From NCBI GenBank assembly GCA_964057225.1, contig OZ059896.1:2294001-2358000 (forward strand): a stretch of DNA of 64,000 nt, given 5' to 3'. This stretch comes from Auanema rhodensis (Eukaryota; Nematoda; Chromadorea; Rhabditida; Rhabditidae). Below are positions 25,309 to 37,242 of the stretch, in pieces. The notes beneath the pieces are model-generated. The model was not told the origin of the DNA. It ran no database searches and was given only the letters and a program-made list of their open reading frames with translations. The translations under genes and the position numbers were made by a program. The number at the start of each line of letters is the position of its first letter. The stretch's first letter is position 1.

Positions 25309-26712
25309 TTGAAAAATGATGCATTAGTGTATGTTGAGTTTCCATGTACACTCAACAATGCTTCCAAAAACATTTTGACAAAAATTTTCCCGAAAAATTT
25401 CAAAATAATTTCACAAAAAGTAGATGTTTTTAGATTCCTTTTTTCAAGACAAAGACGATGGACAATGTTATTCAACGAAAAAATTAAATCTTCAGGGTGA
25501 AAATCGAGGATATAAGTGTGAACCTATATCAGTTGATATCTCGGTTCATTTTTAAGCTAGCGCAAATCTGATAACACAGATCGACGCAGCTTAAACATCC
25601 GCATCGAATGTACTATACTACATTAAGAAACGCTCAATACAAAAATTAGTTATGATTGTTTGAAAAATGATGCATTAGTGTATGTTGAGTTTCCATGTAC
25701 ACTCAACATTGCTTCCAAAAACATTTTGACAAACATTTTCCCGAAAAATTTCAGAATAAATTTACAAAAAGTAGATGTTTTTAGATTCCTTTTTTCAAGA
25801 CAAAGACGATGGACATTGTCATTCAACAAAAAAATTAATTCTTCACGGTGAAAATCGAGGATATAAGTGTGAACCTATATAAGTTGATATCTCGGTTCAT
25901 TTTTAAGCTAGCGCAAATCTGATAACACAGATCGACGCAGCTTAAAAATCCGCATCGAATGCACTATACTACATGGAGAAACGCTCAATACAAAAATTAG
26001 TTATGATCGTTTGAAAAATGATGCATTAGTGTATGTTGAGTTTTCATGTACACTCAACAATGCTTCCAAAAACATTTTGACAAAAATTTTCCCGAAAAAT
26101 TTCAAAATAATTTCACAAAAAGTAGATGTTTTTAGATTCCTTTTTTCAAGACAAAGACGATGGACAATGTTATTCAACGAAAAAATTAAATCTTCAGGGT
26201 GAAAATCGAGGATATAAGTGTGAACTTATATCAGTTGATATCTCGGTGCATTTTTAAGCTAGCGCAAATCTGATAACACAGATCGACGCAGCTTAAAAAT
26301 CCGCATCGAATGCACTATACTACATGGAGAAACGCTCAATACAAAAATTAGTTATGATCGTTTGAAAAATGATGCATTAGTGTATGTTGAGTTTCCATGT
26401 ACACTCAACAATGCTTCCAAAAACATTTTGACAAAAATTTTCCCGAAAAATTTCAAAATAATTTCACAAAAAGTAGATGTTTTTAGATTCCTTTTTTCAA
26501 GACAAAGACGATGGACATTGTTATTCAACGAAAAAATTAATTCTTCACGGTGAAAATCGAGGATATAAGTGTGAACCTATATCAGTTGATATCTCGGTGC
26601 ATTTTCAAGCTAGCGCAAATCTGATAACACAGATCGACGCAGCTTAAAAATCCGCATCGAATGCACTATACTACATGGAGAAACGCTCAATACAAAAATT
26701 AGTTATGATCGT

Positions 26713-29700
26713 TTGAAAAATGATGCATTAGTGTATGTTGAGTTTCCATGTACACTCAACATTGCTTCCAAAAACATTTTGACAAAAATTTTCCCGAAAA
26801 ATTTCAAAATAATTTCACAAAAAGTAGATGTTTTTAGATTCCTTTTTTCAAGACAAAGACGATGGACATTGTTATTCAACAAAAAAATTAATTCTTCAGG
26901 GTGAAAATCGAGGATATAAGTGTGAACTTATATCAGTTGATATCTCGGTGCATTTTTAAGCTAGCGCAAATCTGATAACACAGATTGACGCAGCTTAAAA
27001 ATTCACATCGAATGCACTATACTACATTGGGAAACACTCAATACAAAAATTAGTTATGATCGTTTGAAAAATGATGCATTAGTGTATGTTGAGTTTCCAT
27101 GTACACTCAACAATGCTTCCAAAAACATTTTGACAAAAATTTTCCCGAAAAATTTCAAAATAATTTCACAAAAAGTAGATGTTTTTAGATTCCTTTTTTC
27201 AAGACAAAGACGATGGACATTGTTATTCAACAAAAAAATTAATTCTTCACGGTGAAAATCGAGGATATAAGTGTGAACCTATATCAGTTGATATCTCGGT
27301 GCATTTTCAAGCTAGCGCAAATCTGATAACACAGATCGACGCAGCTTAAAAATCCGCATCGAATGCACTATACTACATTGGGAAACACTCAATACAAAAA
27401 TTAGTTATGATCGTTTGAAAAATGATGCATTAGTGTATGTTGAGTTTCCATGTACACTCAACAATGCTTCCAAAAACATTTTGACAAAAATTTTCCCGAA
27501 AAATTTCAAAATAATTTCACAAAAAGTAGATGTTTTTAGATTCCTTTTTTCAAGACAAAGACGATGGACATTGTTATTCAACAAAAAAATTAATTCTTCA
27601 GGGTGAAAATCGAGGATATAAGTGTGAACTTATATCAGTTGATATCTCGGTGCATTTTTAAGCTAGCGCAAATCTGATAACACAGATCGACGCAGCTTAA
27701 AAATCCGCATCGAATGCACTATACTACATTGGGAAACACTCAATACAAAAATTAGTTATGATCGTTTGAAAAATGATGCATTAGTGTATGTTGAGTTTCC
27801 ATGTACACTCAACAATGCTTCCAAAAACATTTTGACAAAAATTTTCCCGAAAAATTTCAAAATAATTTCACAAAAAGTAGATGTTTTTAGATTCCTTTTT
27901 TCAAGACAAAGACGATGGACATTGTTATTCAACAAAAAAATTAATTCTTCAGGGTGAAAATCGAGGATATAAGTGTGAACTTATATCAGTTGATATCTCG
28001 GTGCATTTTTAAGCTAGCGCAAATCTGATAACACAGATCGACGCAGCTTAAAAATCCGCATCGAATGCACTATACTACATTGGGGAACACTCAATACAAA
28101 AATTAGTTATGATCGTTTGAAAAATGATGCATTAGTGTATGTTGAGTTTCCATGTACACTCAACAATGCTTCCAAAAACATTTTGACAAAAATTTTCCCG
28201 AAAAATTTCAAAATAATTTCACAAAAAGTAGATGTTCTTAGATTCCTTTTTTCAAGACAAAGACGATGGACAATGTTATTCAACGAAAAAATTAATTCTT
28301 CACGGTGAAAATCGAGGATATAAGTGTGAACCTATATCAGTTGATATCTCGGTGCATTTTCAAGCTAGCGCAAATCTGATAACACAGATCGACGCAGCTT
28401 AAAAATCCGCATCGAATGCACTATACTACATGGAGAAACACTCAATACAAAAATTAGTTATGATCGTTTGAAAAATGATGCATTAGTGTATGTTGAGTTT
28501 CCATGTACACTCAACAATGCTTCCAAAAACATTTTGACAAAAATTTTCCCGAAAAATTTCAAAATAATTTCACAAAAAGTAGATGTTTTTAGATTCCTTT
28601 TTTCAAGACAAAGACGATGGACATTGTTATTCAACAAAAAAATTAATTCTTCAGGGTGAAAATCGAGGATATAAGTGTGAACTTATATCAGTTGATATCT
28701 CGGTGCATTTTTAAGCTAGCGCAAATCTGATAACACAGATCGACGCAGCTTAAAAATCCGCATCGAATGCATTATACTACATTGGGAAACACTCAATACA
28801 AAAATTAGTTATGATCGTTTGAAAAATGATGCATTAGTGTATGTTGAGTTTCCATGTACACTCAACAATGCTTCCAAAAACATTTTGACAAAAATTTTCC
28901 CGAAAAATTTCAAAATAATTTCACAAAAAGTAGATGTTCTTAGATTCCTTTTTTCAAGACAAAGACGATGGACAATGTTATTCAACGAAAAAATTAATTC
29001 TTCACGGTGAAAATCGAGGATATAAGTGTGAACCTATATCAGTTGATATCTCGGTGCATTTTCAAGCTAGCGCAAATCTGATAACACAGATCGACGCAGC
29101 TTAAAAATCCGCATCGAATGCACTATACTACATGGAGAAACGCTCAATACAAAAATTAGTTATGATCGTTTGAAAAATGATGCATTAGTGTATGTTGAGT
29201 TTCCATGTACACTCAACATTGCTTCCAAAAACATTTTGACAAAAATTTTCCCGAAAAATTTCAAAATAATTTCACAAAAAGTAGATGTTTTTAGATTCCT
29301 TTTTTCAAGACAAAGACGATGGACATTGTTATTCAACAAAAAAATTAATTCTTCAGGGTGAAAATCGAGGATATAAGTGTGAACTTATATCAGTTGATAT
29401 CTCGGTGCATTTTTAAGCTAGCGCAAATCTGATAACACAGATTGACGCAGCTTAAAAATTCACATCGAATGCACTATACTACATTGGGAAACACTCAATA
29501 CAAAAATTAGTTATGATCGTTTGAAAAATGATGCATTAGTGTATGTTGAGTTTCCATGTACACTCAACAATGCTTCCAAAAACATTTTGACAAAAATTTT
29601 CCCGAAAAATTTCAAAATAATTTCACAAAAAGTAGATGTTTTTAGATTCCTTTTTTCAAGACAAAGACCATGGACATTGTTATTCAACAAAAAAATTAAT

Positions 29701-32679
29701 TCTTCACGGTGAAAATCGAGGATATAAGTGTGAACCTATATCAGTTGATATCTCGGTGCATTTTCAAGCTAGCGCAAATCTGATAACACAGATCGACGCA
29801 GCTTAAAAATCCGCATCGAATGCACTATACTACATTGGGAAACACTCAATACAAAAATTAGTTATGATCGTTTGAAAAATGATGCATTAGTGTATGTTGA
29901 GTTTCCATGTACACTCAACAATGCTTCCAAAAACATTTTGACAAAAATTTTCCCGAAAAATTTCAAAATAATTTCACAAAAAGTAGATGTTTTTAGATTC
30001 CTTTTTTCAAGACAAAGACGATGGACATTGTTATTCAACAAAAAAATTAATTCTTCAGGGTGAAAATCGAGGATATAAGTGTGAACTTATATCAGTTGAT
30101 ATCTCGGTGCATTTTTAAGCTAGCGCAAATCTGATAACACAGATCGACGCAGCTTAAAAATCCGCATCGAATGCACTATACTACATTGGGAAACACTCAA
30201 TACAAAAATTAGTTATGATCGTTTGAAAAATGATGCATTAGTGTATGTTGAGTTTCCATGTACACTCAACAATGCTTCCAAAAACATTTTGACAAAAATT
30301 TTCCCGAAAAATTTCAAAATAATTTCACAAAAAGTAGATGTTCTTAGATTCCTTTTTTCAAGACAAAGACGATGGACAATGTTATTCAACGAAAAAATTA
30401 ATTCTTCACGGTGAAAATCGAGGATATAAGTGTGAACCTATATCAGTTGATATCTCGGTGCATTTTCAAGCTAGCGCAAATCTGATAACACAGATCGACG
30501 CAGCTTAAAAATCCGCATCGAATGCACTATACTACATGGAGAAACACTCAATACAAAAATTAGTTATGATCGTTTGAAAAATGATGCATTAGTGTATGTT
30601 GAGTTTCCATGTACACTCAACAATGCTTCCAAAAACATTTTGACAAAAATTTTCCCGAAAAATTTCAAAATAATTTCACAAAAAGTAGATGTTTTTAGAT
30701 TCCTTTTTTCAAGACAAAGACGATGGACATTGTTATTCAACAAAAAAATTAATTCTTCAGGGTGAAAATCGAGGATATAAGTGTGAACTTATATCAGTTG
30801 ATATCTCGGTGCATTTTTAAGCTAGCGCAAATCTGATAACACAGATCGACGCAGCTTAAAAATCCGCATCGAATGCATTATACTACATTGGGAAACACTC
30901 AATACAAAAATTAGTTATGATCGTTTGAAAAATGATGCATTAGTGTATGTTGAGTTTCCATGTACACTCAACAATGCTTCCAAAAACATTTTGACAAAAA
31001 TTTTCCCGAAAAATTTCAAAATAATTTCACAAAAAGTAGATGTTCTTAGATTCCTTTTTTCAAGACAAAGACGATGGACAATGTTATTCAACGAAAAAAT
31101 TAATTCTTCACGGTGAAAATCGAGGATATAAGTGTGAACCTATATCAGTTGATATCTCGGTGCATTTTCAAGCTAGCGCAAATCTGATAACACAGATCGA
31201 CGCAGCTTAAAAATCCGCATCGAATGCACTATACTACATGGAGAAACGCTCAATACAAAAATTAGTTATGATCGTTTGAAAAATGATGCATTAGTGTATG
31301 TTGAGTTTCCATGTACACTCAACATTGCTTCCAAAAACATTTTGACAAAAATTTTCCCGAAAAATTTCAAAATAATTTCACAAAAAGTAGATGTTTTTAG
31401 ATTCCTTTTTTCAAGACAAAGACGATGGACATTGTTATTCAACAAAAAAATTAATTCTTCAGGGTGAAAATCGAGGATATAAGTGTGAACTTATATCAGT
31501 TGATATCTCGGTGCATTTTTAAGCTAGCGCAAATCTGATAACACAGATTGACGCAGCTTAAAAATTCACATCGAATGCACTATACTACATTGGGAAACAC
31601 TCAATACAAAAATTAGTTATGATCGTTTGAAAAATGATGCATTAGTGTATGTTGAGTTTCCATGTACACTCAACAATGCTTCCAAAAACATTTTGACAAA
31701 AATTTTCCCGAAAAATTTCAAAATAATTTCACAAAAAGTAGATGTTTTTAGATTCCTTTTTTCAAGACAAAGACGATGGACATTGTTATTCAACAAAAAA
31801 ATTAATTCTTCACGGTGAAAATCGAGGATATAAGTGTGAACCTATATCAGTTGATATCTCGGTGCATTTTCAAGCTAGCGCAAATCTGATAACACAGATC
31901 GACGCAGCTTAAAAATCCGCATCGAATGCACTATACTACATTGGGAAACACTCAATACAAAAATTAGTTATGATCGTTTGAAAAATGATGCATTAGTGTA
32001 TGTTGAGTTTCCATGTACACTCAACAATGCTTCCAAAAACATTTTGACAAAAATTTTCCCGAAAAATTTCAAAATAATTTCACAAAAAGTAGATGTTTTT
32101 AGATTCCTTTTTTCAAGACAAAGACGATGGACATTGTTATTCAACAAAAAAATTAATTCTTCAGGGTGAAAATCGAGGATATAAGTGTGAACTTATATCA
32201 GTTGATATCTCGGTGCATTTTTAAGCTAGCGCAAATCTGATAACACAGATCGACGCAGCTTAAAAATCCGCATCGAATGCACTATACTACATTGGGAAAC
32301 ACTCAATACAAAAATTAGTTATGATCGTTTGAAAAATGATGCATTAGTGTATGTTGAGTTTCCATGTACACTCAACAATGCTTCCAAAAACATTTTGACA
32401 AAAATTTTCCCGAAAAATTTCAAAATAATTTCACAAAAAGTAGATGTTCTTAGATTCCTTTTTTCAAGACAAAGACGATGGACAATGTTATTCAACGAAA
32501 AAATTAATTCTTCACGGTGAAAATCGAGGATATAAGTGTGAACCTATATCAGTTGATATCTCGGTGCATTTTCAAGCTAGCGCAAATCTGATAACACAGA
32601 TCGACGCAGCTTAAAAATCCACATCGAATGCACTATACTACATTGGGAAACACTCAATACAAAAGTTAGTTATGATCGT
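26713..32679 (+). repeat. Hexameric higher-order repeat with a seven-monomer first copy
   Basis: The series starting at 26713 restarts at 29170 and 31276. The first interval is 2457 bp (seven monomers) and the second 2106 bp (six). Shared private states include AAAAATTCACATCG after the first monomer of each copy (about 27000, 29459, 31564) and the mixed head CATGGAGAAACACTC (about 28428 and 30535). The extra monomer in copy 1 lies at 27415/27766, which are nearly identical, so a single-monomer duplication explains the seven. Copies 2 and 3 look almost identical by eye, suggesting recent amplification. Confidence 0.85.
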
Positions 32680-35600
32680 TTGAAAAATGATGCATTAGTG
32701 TATGTTGAGTTTCCATGTACACTCAACAATGCTTCCAAAAACATTTTGACAAAAATTTTCCCGAAAAATTTCAAAATAATTTCACAAAAAGTAGATGTTT
32801 TTAGATTCCTTTTTTCAAGACAAAGACGATGGACAATGTTATTCAACGAAAAAATTAAATCTTCACGGTGAAAATCGAGGATATAAGTGTGAACCTATAT
32901 CAGTTGATATCTCGGTTCATTTTTAAGCTAGCGCAAATCTGATAACACAGATCGACGCAGCTTAAAAATCCGCATCGAATGTACTATACTACATTAAGAA
33001 ACGCTCAATACAAAAATTAGTTATGATTGTTTGAAAAATGATGCATTAGTGTATGTTGAGTTTCCATGTACACTCAACATTGCTTCCAAAAACATTTTGA
33101 CAAACATTTTCCCGAAAAATTTCAGAATAAATTTACAAAAAGTAGATGTTTTTAGATTCCTTTTTTCAAGACAAAGACGATGGACATTGTCATTCAACAA
33201 AAAAATTAATTCTTCACGGTGAAAATCGAGGATATAAGTGTGAACCTATATCAGTTGATATCTCGGTTCATTTTTAAGCTAGCGCAAATCTGATAACACA
33301 GATCGACGCAGCTTAAAAATCCGCATCGAATGCACTATACTACATTAAGAAACGCTCAATACAAAAATTAGTTATGATCGTTTGAAAAATGATGCATTAG
33401 TGTATGTTGAGTTTCCATGTACACTCAACAATGCTTCCAAAAACATTTTGACAAAAATTTTCCCGAAAAATTTCAAAATAATTTCACAAAAAGTAGATGT
33501 TTTTAGATTCCTTTTTTCAAGACAAAGACGATGGACAATGTTATTCAACGAAAAAATTAAATCTTCAGGGTGAAAATCGAGGATATAAGTGTGAACCTAT
33601 ATCAGTTGATATCTCGGTGCATTTTCAAGCTAGCGCAAATCTGATAACACAGATCGACGCAGCTTAAAAATCCGCATCGAATGCACTATACTACATGGAG
33701 AAACGCTCAATACAAAAATTAGTTATGATCGTTTGAAAAATGATGCATTAGTGTATGTTGAGTTTCCATGTACACTCAACAATGCTTCCAAAAACATTTT
33801 GACAAAAATTTTCCCGAAAAATTTCAAAATAATTTCACAAAAAGTAGATGTTTTTAGATTCCTTTTTTCAAGACAAAGACGATGGACATTGTTATTCAAC
33901 AAAAAAATTAATTCTTCACGGTGAAAATCGAGGATATATGTGTGAACCTATATCAGTTGATATCTCGGTGCATTTTCAAGCTAGCGCAAATCTGATAACA
34001 CAGATCGACGCAGCTTAAAAATCCGCATCGAATGCACTATACTACATGGAGAAACGCTCAATACAAAAATTAGTTATGATCGTTTGAAAAATGATGCATT
34101 AGTGTATGTTGAGTTTCCATGTACACTCAACAATGCTTCCAAAAACATTTTGACAAAAATTTTCACGAAAAATTTCAAAATAATTTCACAAAAAGTAGAT
34201 GTTTTTAGATTCCTTTTTTCAAGACAAAGACGATGGACATTGTTATTTAACAAAAAAATTAATTCTTCACGGTGAAAATCGAGGATATAAGTGTGAACCT
34301 ATATCAGTTGATATCTCGGTTCATTTTCAAGCTAGCGCAAATCTGATAACACAGATCGACGCAGCTTAAAAATCCGCATCGAATGCACTATACTACATGG
34401 AGAAACGCTCAATACAAAAATTAGTTATGATCGTTTGAAAAATGATGCATTAGTGTATGTTGAGTTTCCATGTACACTCAACATTGCTTCCAAAAACATT
34501 TTGACAAAAATTTTCCCGAAAAATTTCAGAATAAATTTACAAAAAGTAGATGTTTTTAGATTCCTTTTTTCAAGACAAAGACGATGGACATTGTCATTCA
34601 ACAAAAAAATTAATTCTTCACGGTGAAAATCGAGGATATAAGTGTGAACCTATATCAGTTGATATCTCGGTTCAATTTTAAGCTAGCGCAAATCTGATAA
34701 CACAGATCGACGCAGCTTAAAAATCCGCATCGAATGTACTATACTACATTAAGAAACGCTCAATACAAAAATTAGTTATGATTGTTTGAAAAATGATGCA
34801 TTAGTGTATGTTGAGTTTCCATGTACACTCAACATTGCTTCCAAATACATTTTGACAAACATTTTCCCGAAAAATTTCAGAAAAAATTTACAAAAAGTAG
34901 ATGTTTTTAGATTCCTTTTTTCAAGACAAAGACGATGGACATTGTTATTCAACGAAAAAATTAATTCTTCACGGTGAAAATCGAGGATATAAGTGTGAAC
35001 CTATATCAGTTGATATCTCGGTGCATTTTCAAGCTAGCGCAAATCTGATAACACAGATCGACGCAGCTTAAAAATCCGCATCGAATGCACTATACTACAT
35101 TGGGAAACACTCAATACAAAAATTAGTTATGATCGTTTGAAAAATGATGCATTAGTGTATGTTGAGTTTCCATGTACACTCAACATTGCTTCCAAAAACA
35201 TTTTGACAAACATTTTCCCGAAAAATTTCAGAATAAATTTACAAAAAGTAGATGTTTTTAGATTCCTTTTTTCAAGACAAAGACGATGGACATTGTCATT
35301 CAACAAAAAAATTAATTCTTCACGGTGAAAATCGAGGATATAAGTGTGAACCTATATCAGTTGAGATCTCGGTTCATTTTTAAGCTAGCGCAAATCTGAT
35401 AACACAGATCGACGCAGCTTAAAAATCCGCATCGAATGCACTATACTACATTAAGAAACGCTCAATACAAAAATTAGTTATGATCGTTTGAAAAATGATG
35501 CATTAGTGTATGTTGAGTTTCCATGTACACACAACATTGCTTCCAAAAACATTTTGACAAAAATTTTCCCGAAAAATTTCAAAATAATTTTACAAAAAGT

Positions 35601-36150
35601 AGATGTTTTTAGATTTCTTATTTCAAGACAAAGACGATGGACATTGTCATTCAACAAAAAAATTAATTCTTCACGGTGAAAATCGAGGATATAAGTGTGA
35701 ACCTATATCAGTTGATATCTCGGTGCATTTTTAAGCTAGCGCAAATCTGATAACACAGATCGACGCAGCTTAAAAATCCGCATCGAATGCACTATACTAC
35801 ATTAAGCAACGCTCAATACAAAAATTAGTTATGATCGTTTGAAAAATGATGCATTAGTGTATGTTGAGTTTCCATGTACACTCAACATTGCTTCCAAAAA
35901 CATTTTGACAAAAAGTTTCCCGAAAAATTTCAGAATAATTTCACAAAAAGTAGATGTTTTTAGATTCCTTTTTTCAAGACAAAGACGATGGACAATGTTA
36001 TTCAACGAAAAAATTAAATCTTCAAAGTGAAAATCGAGGATATAAGTGTGAACTTATATCAGTTGATATCTCGGTGCATTTTTAAGCTAGCGCAAATCTG
36101 ATAACATAGATCGACGCAGCTTAAAAGTCCGCATCGAATGCACTATACTA
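32680..36150 (+). repeat. Irregular block-A stretch leading to the A/B border
   Basis: This stretch mixes GACAATG types, CAGAATAAATTTAC types, a TTTCACG type (34084) and a TACACACAAC type (35488), with no regular period. Several singletons appear here, such as TTGAGATCTCGG near 35361 and CAGAAAAAATTTAC near 34879. Greater diversity beside a subfamily border is what models of satellite homogenisation predict. Confidence 0.75.
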
Positions 36151-36189
36151 CATTAAGAAAAGCTTAATACAAAAATTAGTTATGATCGT
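35839..36189 (+). repeat. Transitional monomer at the A/B border
   Basis: The body is A-type (AAAAGTTTCCCG, TTTCACAAAAAG, CAAGACAAAGACG). The right end has the states AACATAGATCG and CTTAAAAGTCCG that are common in block B, and it is followed directly by the B head CATTAAGAAAAGCTTAAT. TCTTCAAAGTG is private to this copy. The switch from A to B states therefore falls between about 36,000 and 36,150, inside one monomer. Confidence 0.85.
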
Positions 36190-36266
36190 TTGAAAAATGA
36201 TGCATTAGTGTATGTTGAGTTTCCATGTACACTCAACATTGCTTCCAAAAACATTTTGACAAAAAT

Positions 36267-36278
36267 TTTTTCGAAAAA
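36267..36278. other. TTTTTCGAAAAA palindrome (block B)
   Basis: A perfect 12-base palindrome is created in block B by the CC to TT change relative to the block-A state TTTTCCCGAAAAA. It is present once in nearly every block-B monomer; at 62862 the A state CCCG is kept. Confidence 0.8.
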
Positions 36279-36389
36279 TTTCAAAATAATTTAGCAAAAA
36301 GTATATGTTTTTAGATTCCTTTTTTCAAGGCAAAAACGATGGACAATGTTATTCAACGAAAAAATTAATTCTTCAGGGTGAAAATCGAG

Positions 36390-36411
36390 GATATAAGTGT
36401 GAACTTATATC
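36390..36411. other. GATATAAG / CTTATATC hairpin (block-B form)
   Basis: An exact 8-base inverted repeat surrounds the 6-base loop TGTGAA. It exists only when the right arm reads GAACTTATATC. In A copies reading GAACCTATATC there is one mismatch. Every block-B monomer I read has the perfect form. Confidence 0.8.
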
Positions 36412-36420
36412 AGTTGATAT
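36407..36420. other. ATATCA-GT-TGATAT dyad
   Basis: A 14-base interrupted palindrome shares its left half with the preceding hairpin, so the two cannot fold at once. TATAAGTTGATAT (few A copies) and CAGTTAATAT (many B copies) break it. CAGATGATAT keeps it. It contains the EcoRV site GATATC in intact copies. Confidence 0.75.
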
Positions 36421-37242
36421 CTCGGTGCATTTTTAAGCTAGCGCAAATCTGATAACATAGATCGACGCAGCTTAAAAGTCCGCATCGAATGCACTATACT
36501 ACATTGAGAAACGCTTAATACAAAAATAAGTTATGATCGTTTGAAAAATGATGCATTAGTGTATGTTGAGTTTCCATGTAAACTCAAAATTGCTTCCAAA
36601 AACATTTTGACAAAAATTTTTTCGAAAAATTTCAAAATAATTTAGCAAAAAGTAGATATTTTTAGATTCCTTCTTTCAAGGCAAAAACGATGGACAATGT
36701 TATTCAACGAAAAAATTAATTCTTCAGGGTGAAAATCGAGGATATAAGTGTGAACTTATATCAGTTGATATCTCGGTGCATTTTTAAGCTAGCGCAAATC
36801 TGATAACACAGATCGACGCAGCTTAAAAATCCGCATCGAATGCACTATATTACATTGAGGAAAGCTTAATACAAAAATTAGTTATGATTGTTTGAAAAAT
36901 GATGCATTAGTGTATGTTGAGTTTCCATGTACACTCAAAATTGCTTCCAAAAACATTTTGACAAAAATTTTTTCGAAAATTTTCAAAATAATTTAGCAAA
37001 AAGTAGATGTTTTTAGATTCCTTCTTTCAAGGCAAAAACGATGGACAATGTTATTCAACGAAAAAATTAATTCTTCAGGGTGAAAATCGAGGATATAAGT
37101 GTGAACTTATATCAGTTGATATCTCGGTGCATTTTTAAGCTAGCGCAAATCTGATAACACAGATCGACGCAGCTTAAAAATCCGCATCGAATGCATTATA
37201 CTACATGGAGAAACGCTCATCACAAAAATTAGTTATGATCGT

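Larger units (their letters stand above)
22512..26712 (+). repeat. Irregular block-A stretch
   Basis: Monomer types alternate without a clear HOR period. CAGAATAAATTTAC types are mixed with TACACACAACATTG types (23565, 24256) and GACAATGTTATTC types. The stretch contains the shortest monomer of the array (23916) and an unusual variant at 24958. Nothing other than satellite sequence is visible. Confidence 0.8.
1..36150 (+). repeat. Block A: CCCG/TTTCAC subfamily of the satellite
   Basis: This block holds 103 anchors, 49 to 35839. Diagnostic states are TTTTCCCGAAAA (ACG or TAA variants within HORs), TTTCACAAAAAG or TTTTACAAAAAG, CAAGACAAAGACG, and a mix of GAACCTATATC and GAACTTATATC. Heads are mostly CATGGAGAAACGCTC, CATTGGGAAACACTC or CATTAAGAAACGCTC. 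Several different HORs lie side by side, separated by irregular stretches, so different local units have been amplified at different times. One B-like chimeric monomer is embedded near 3.5 kb. The right border is gradual over about one monomer. Confidence 0.93.
36190..37242 (+). repeat. First three monomers of block B
   Basis: These three B monomers (36190, 36541, 36892) precede the first regular B HOR. They show singletons such as GTATATG (36190), AAAATAAGTT and TGTAAACTC (36541) and TTTTCGAAAATTTTC (36892), consistent with an array border. Confidence 0.75.

Noticed and set aside
49-36030. A 63-codon open frame in about 98 of 103 block-A monomers
   Set aside because: It begins with TTG, not ATG. 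Variant sites (L/H, N/I, K/N, P/T, K/R, M/L, L/S, E/K, G/R) nearly all change the amino acid, with no excess of silent changes. Shared stops occur in the tetramer HOR (TAA) and throughout block B (TAG). With highly similar copies, one chance open frame is simply repeated. I see no sign of protein-level selection.
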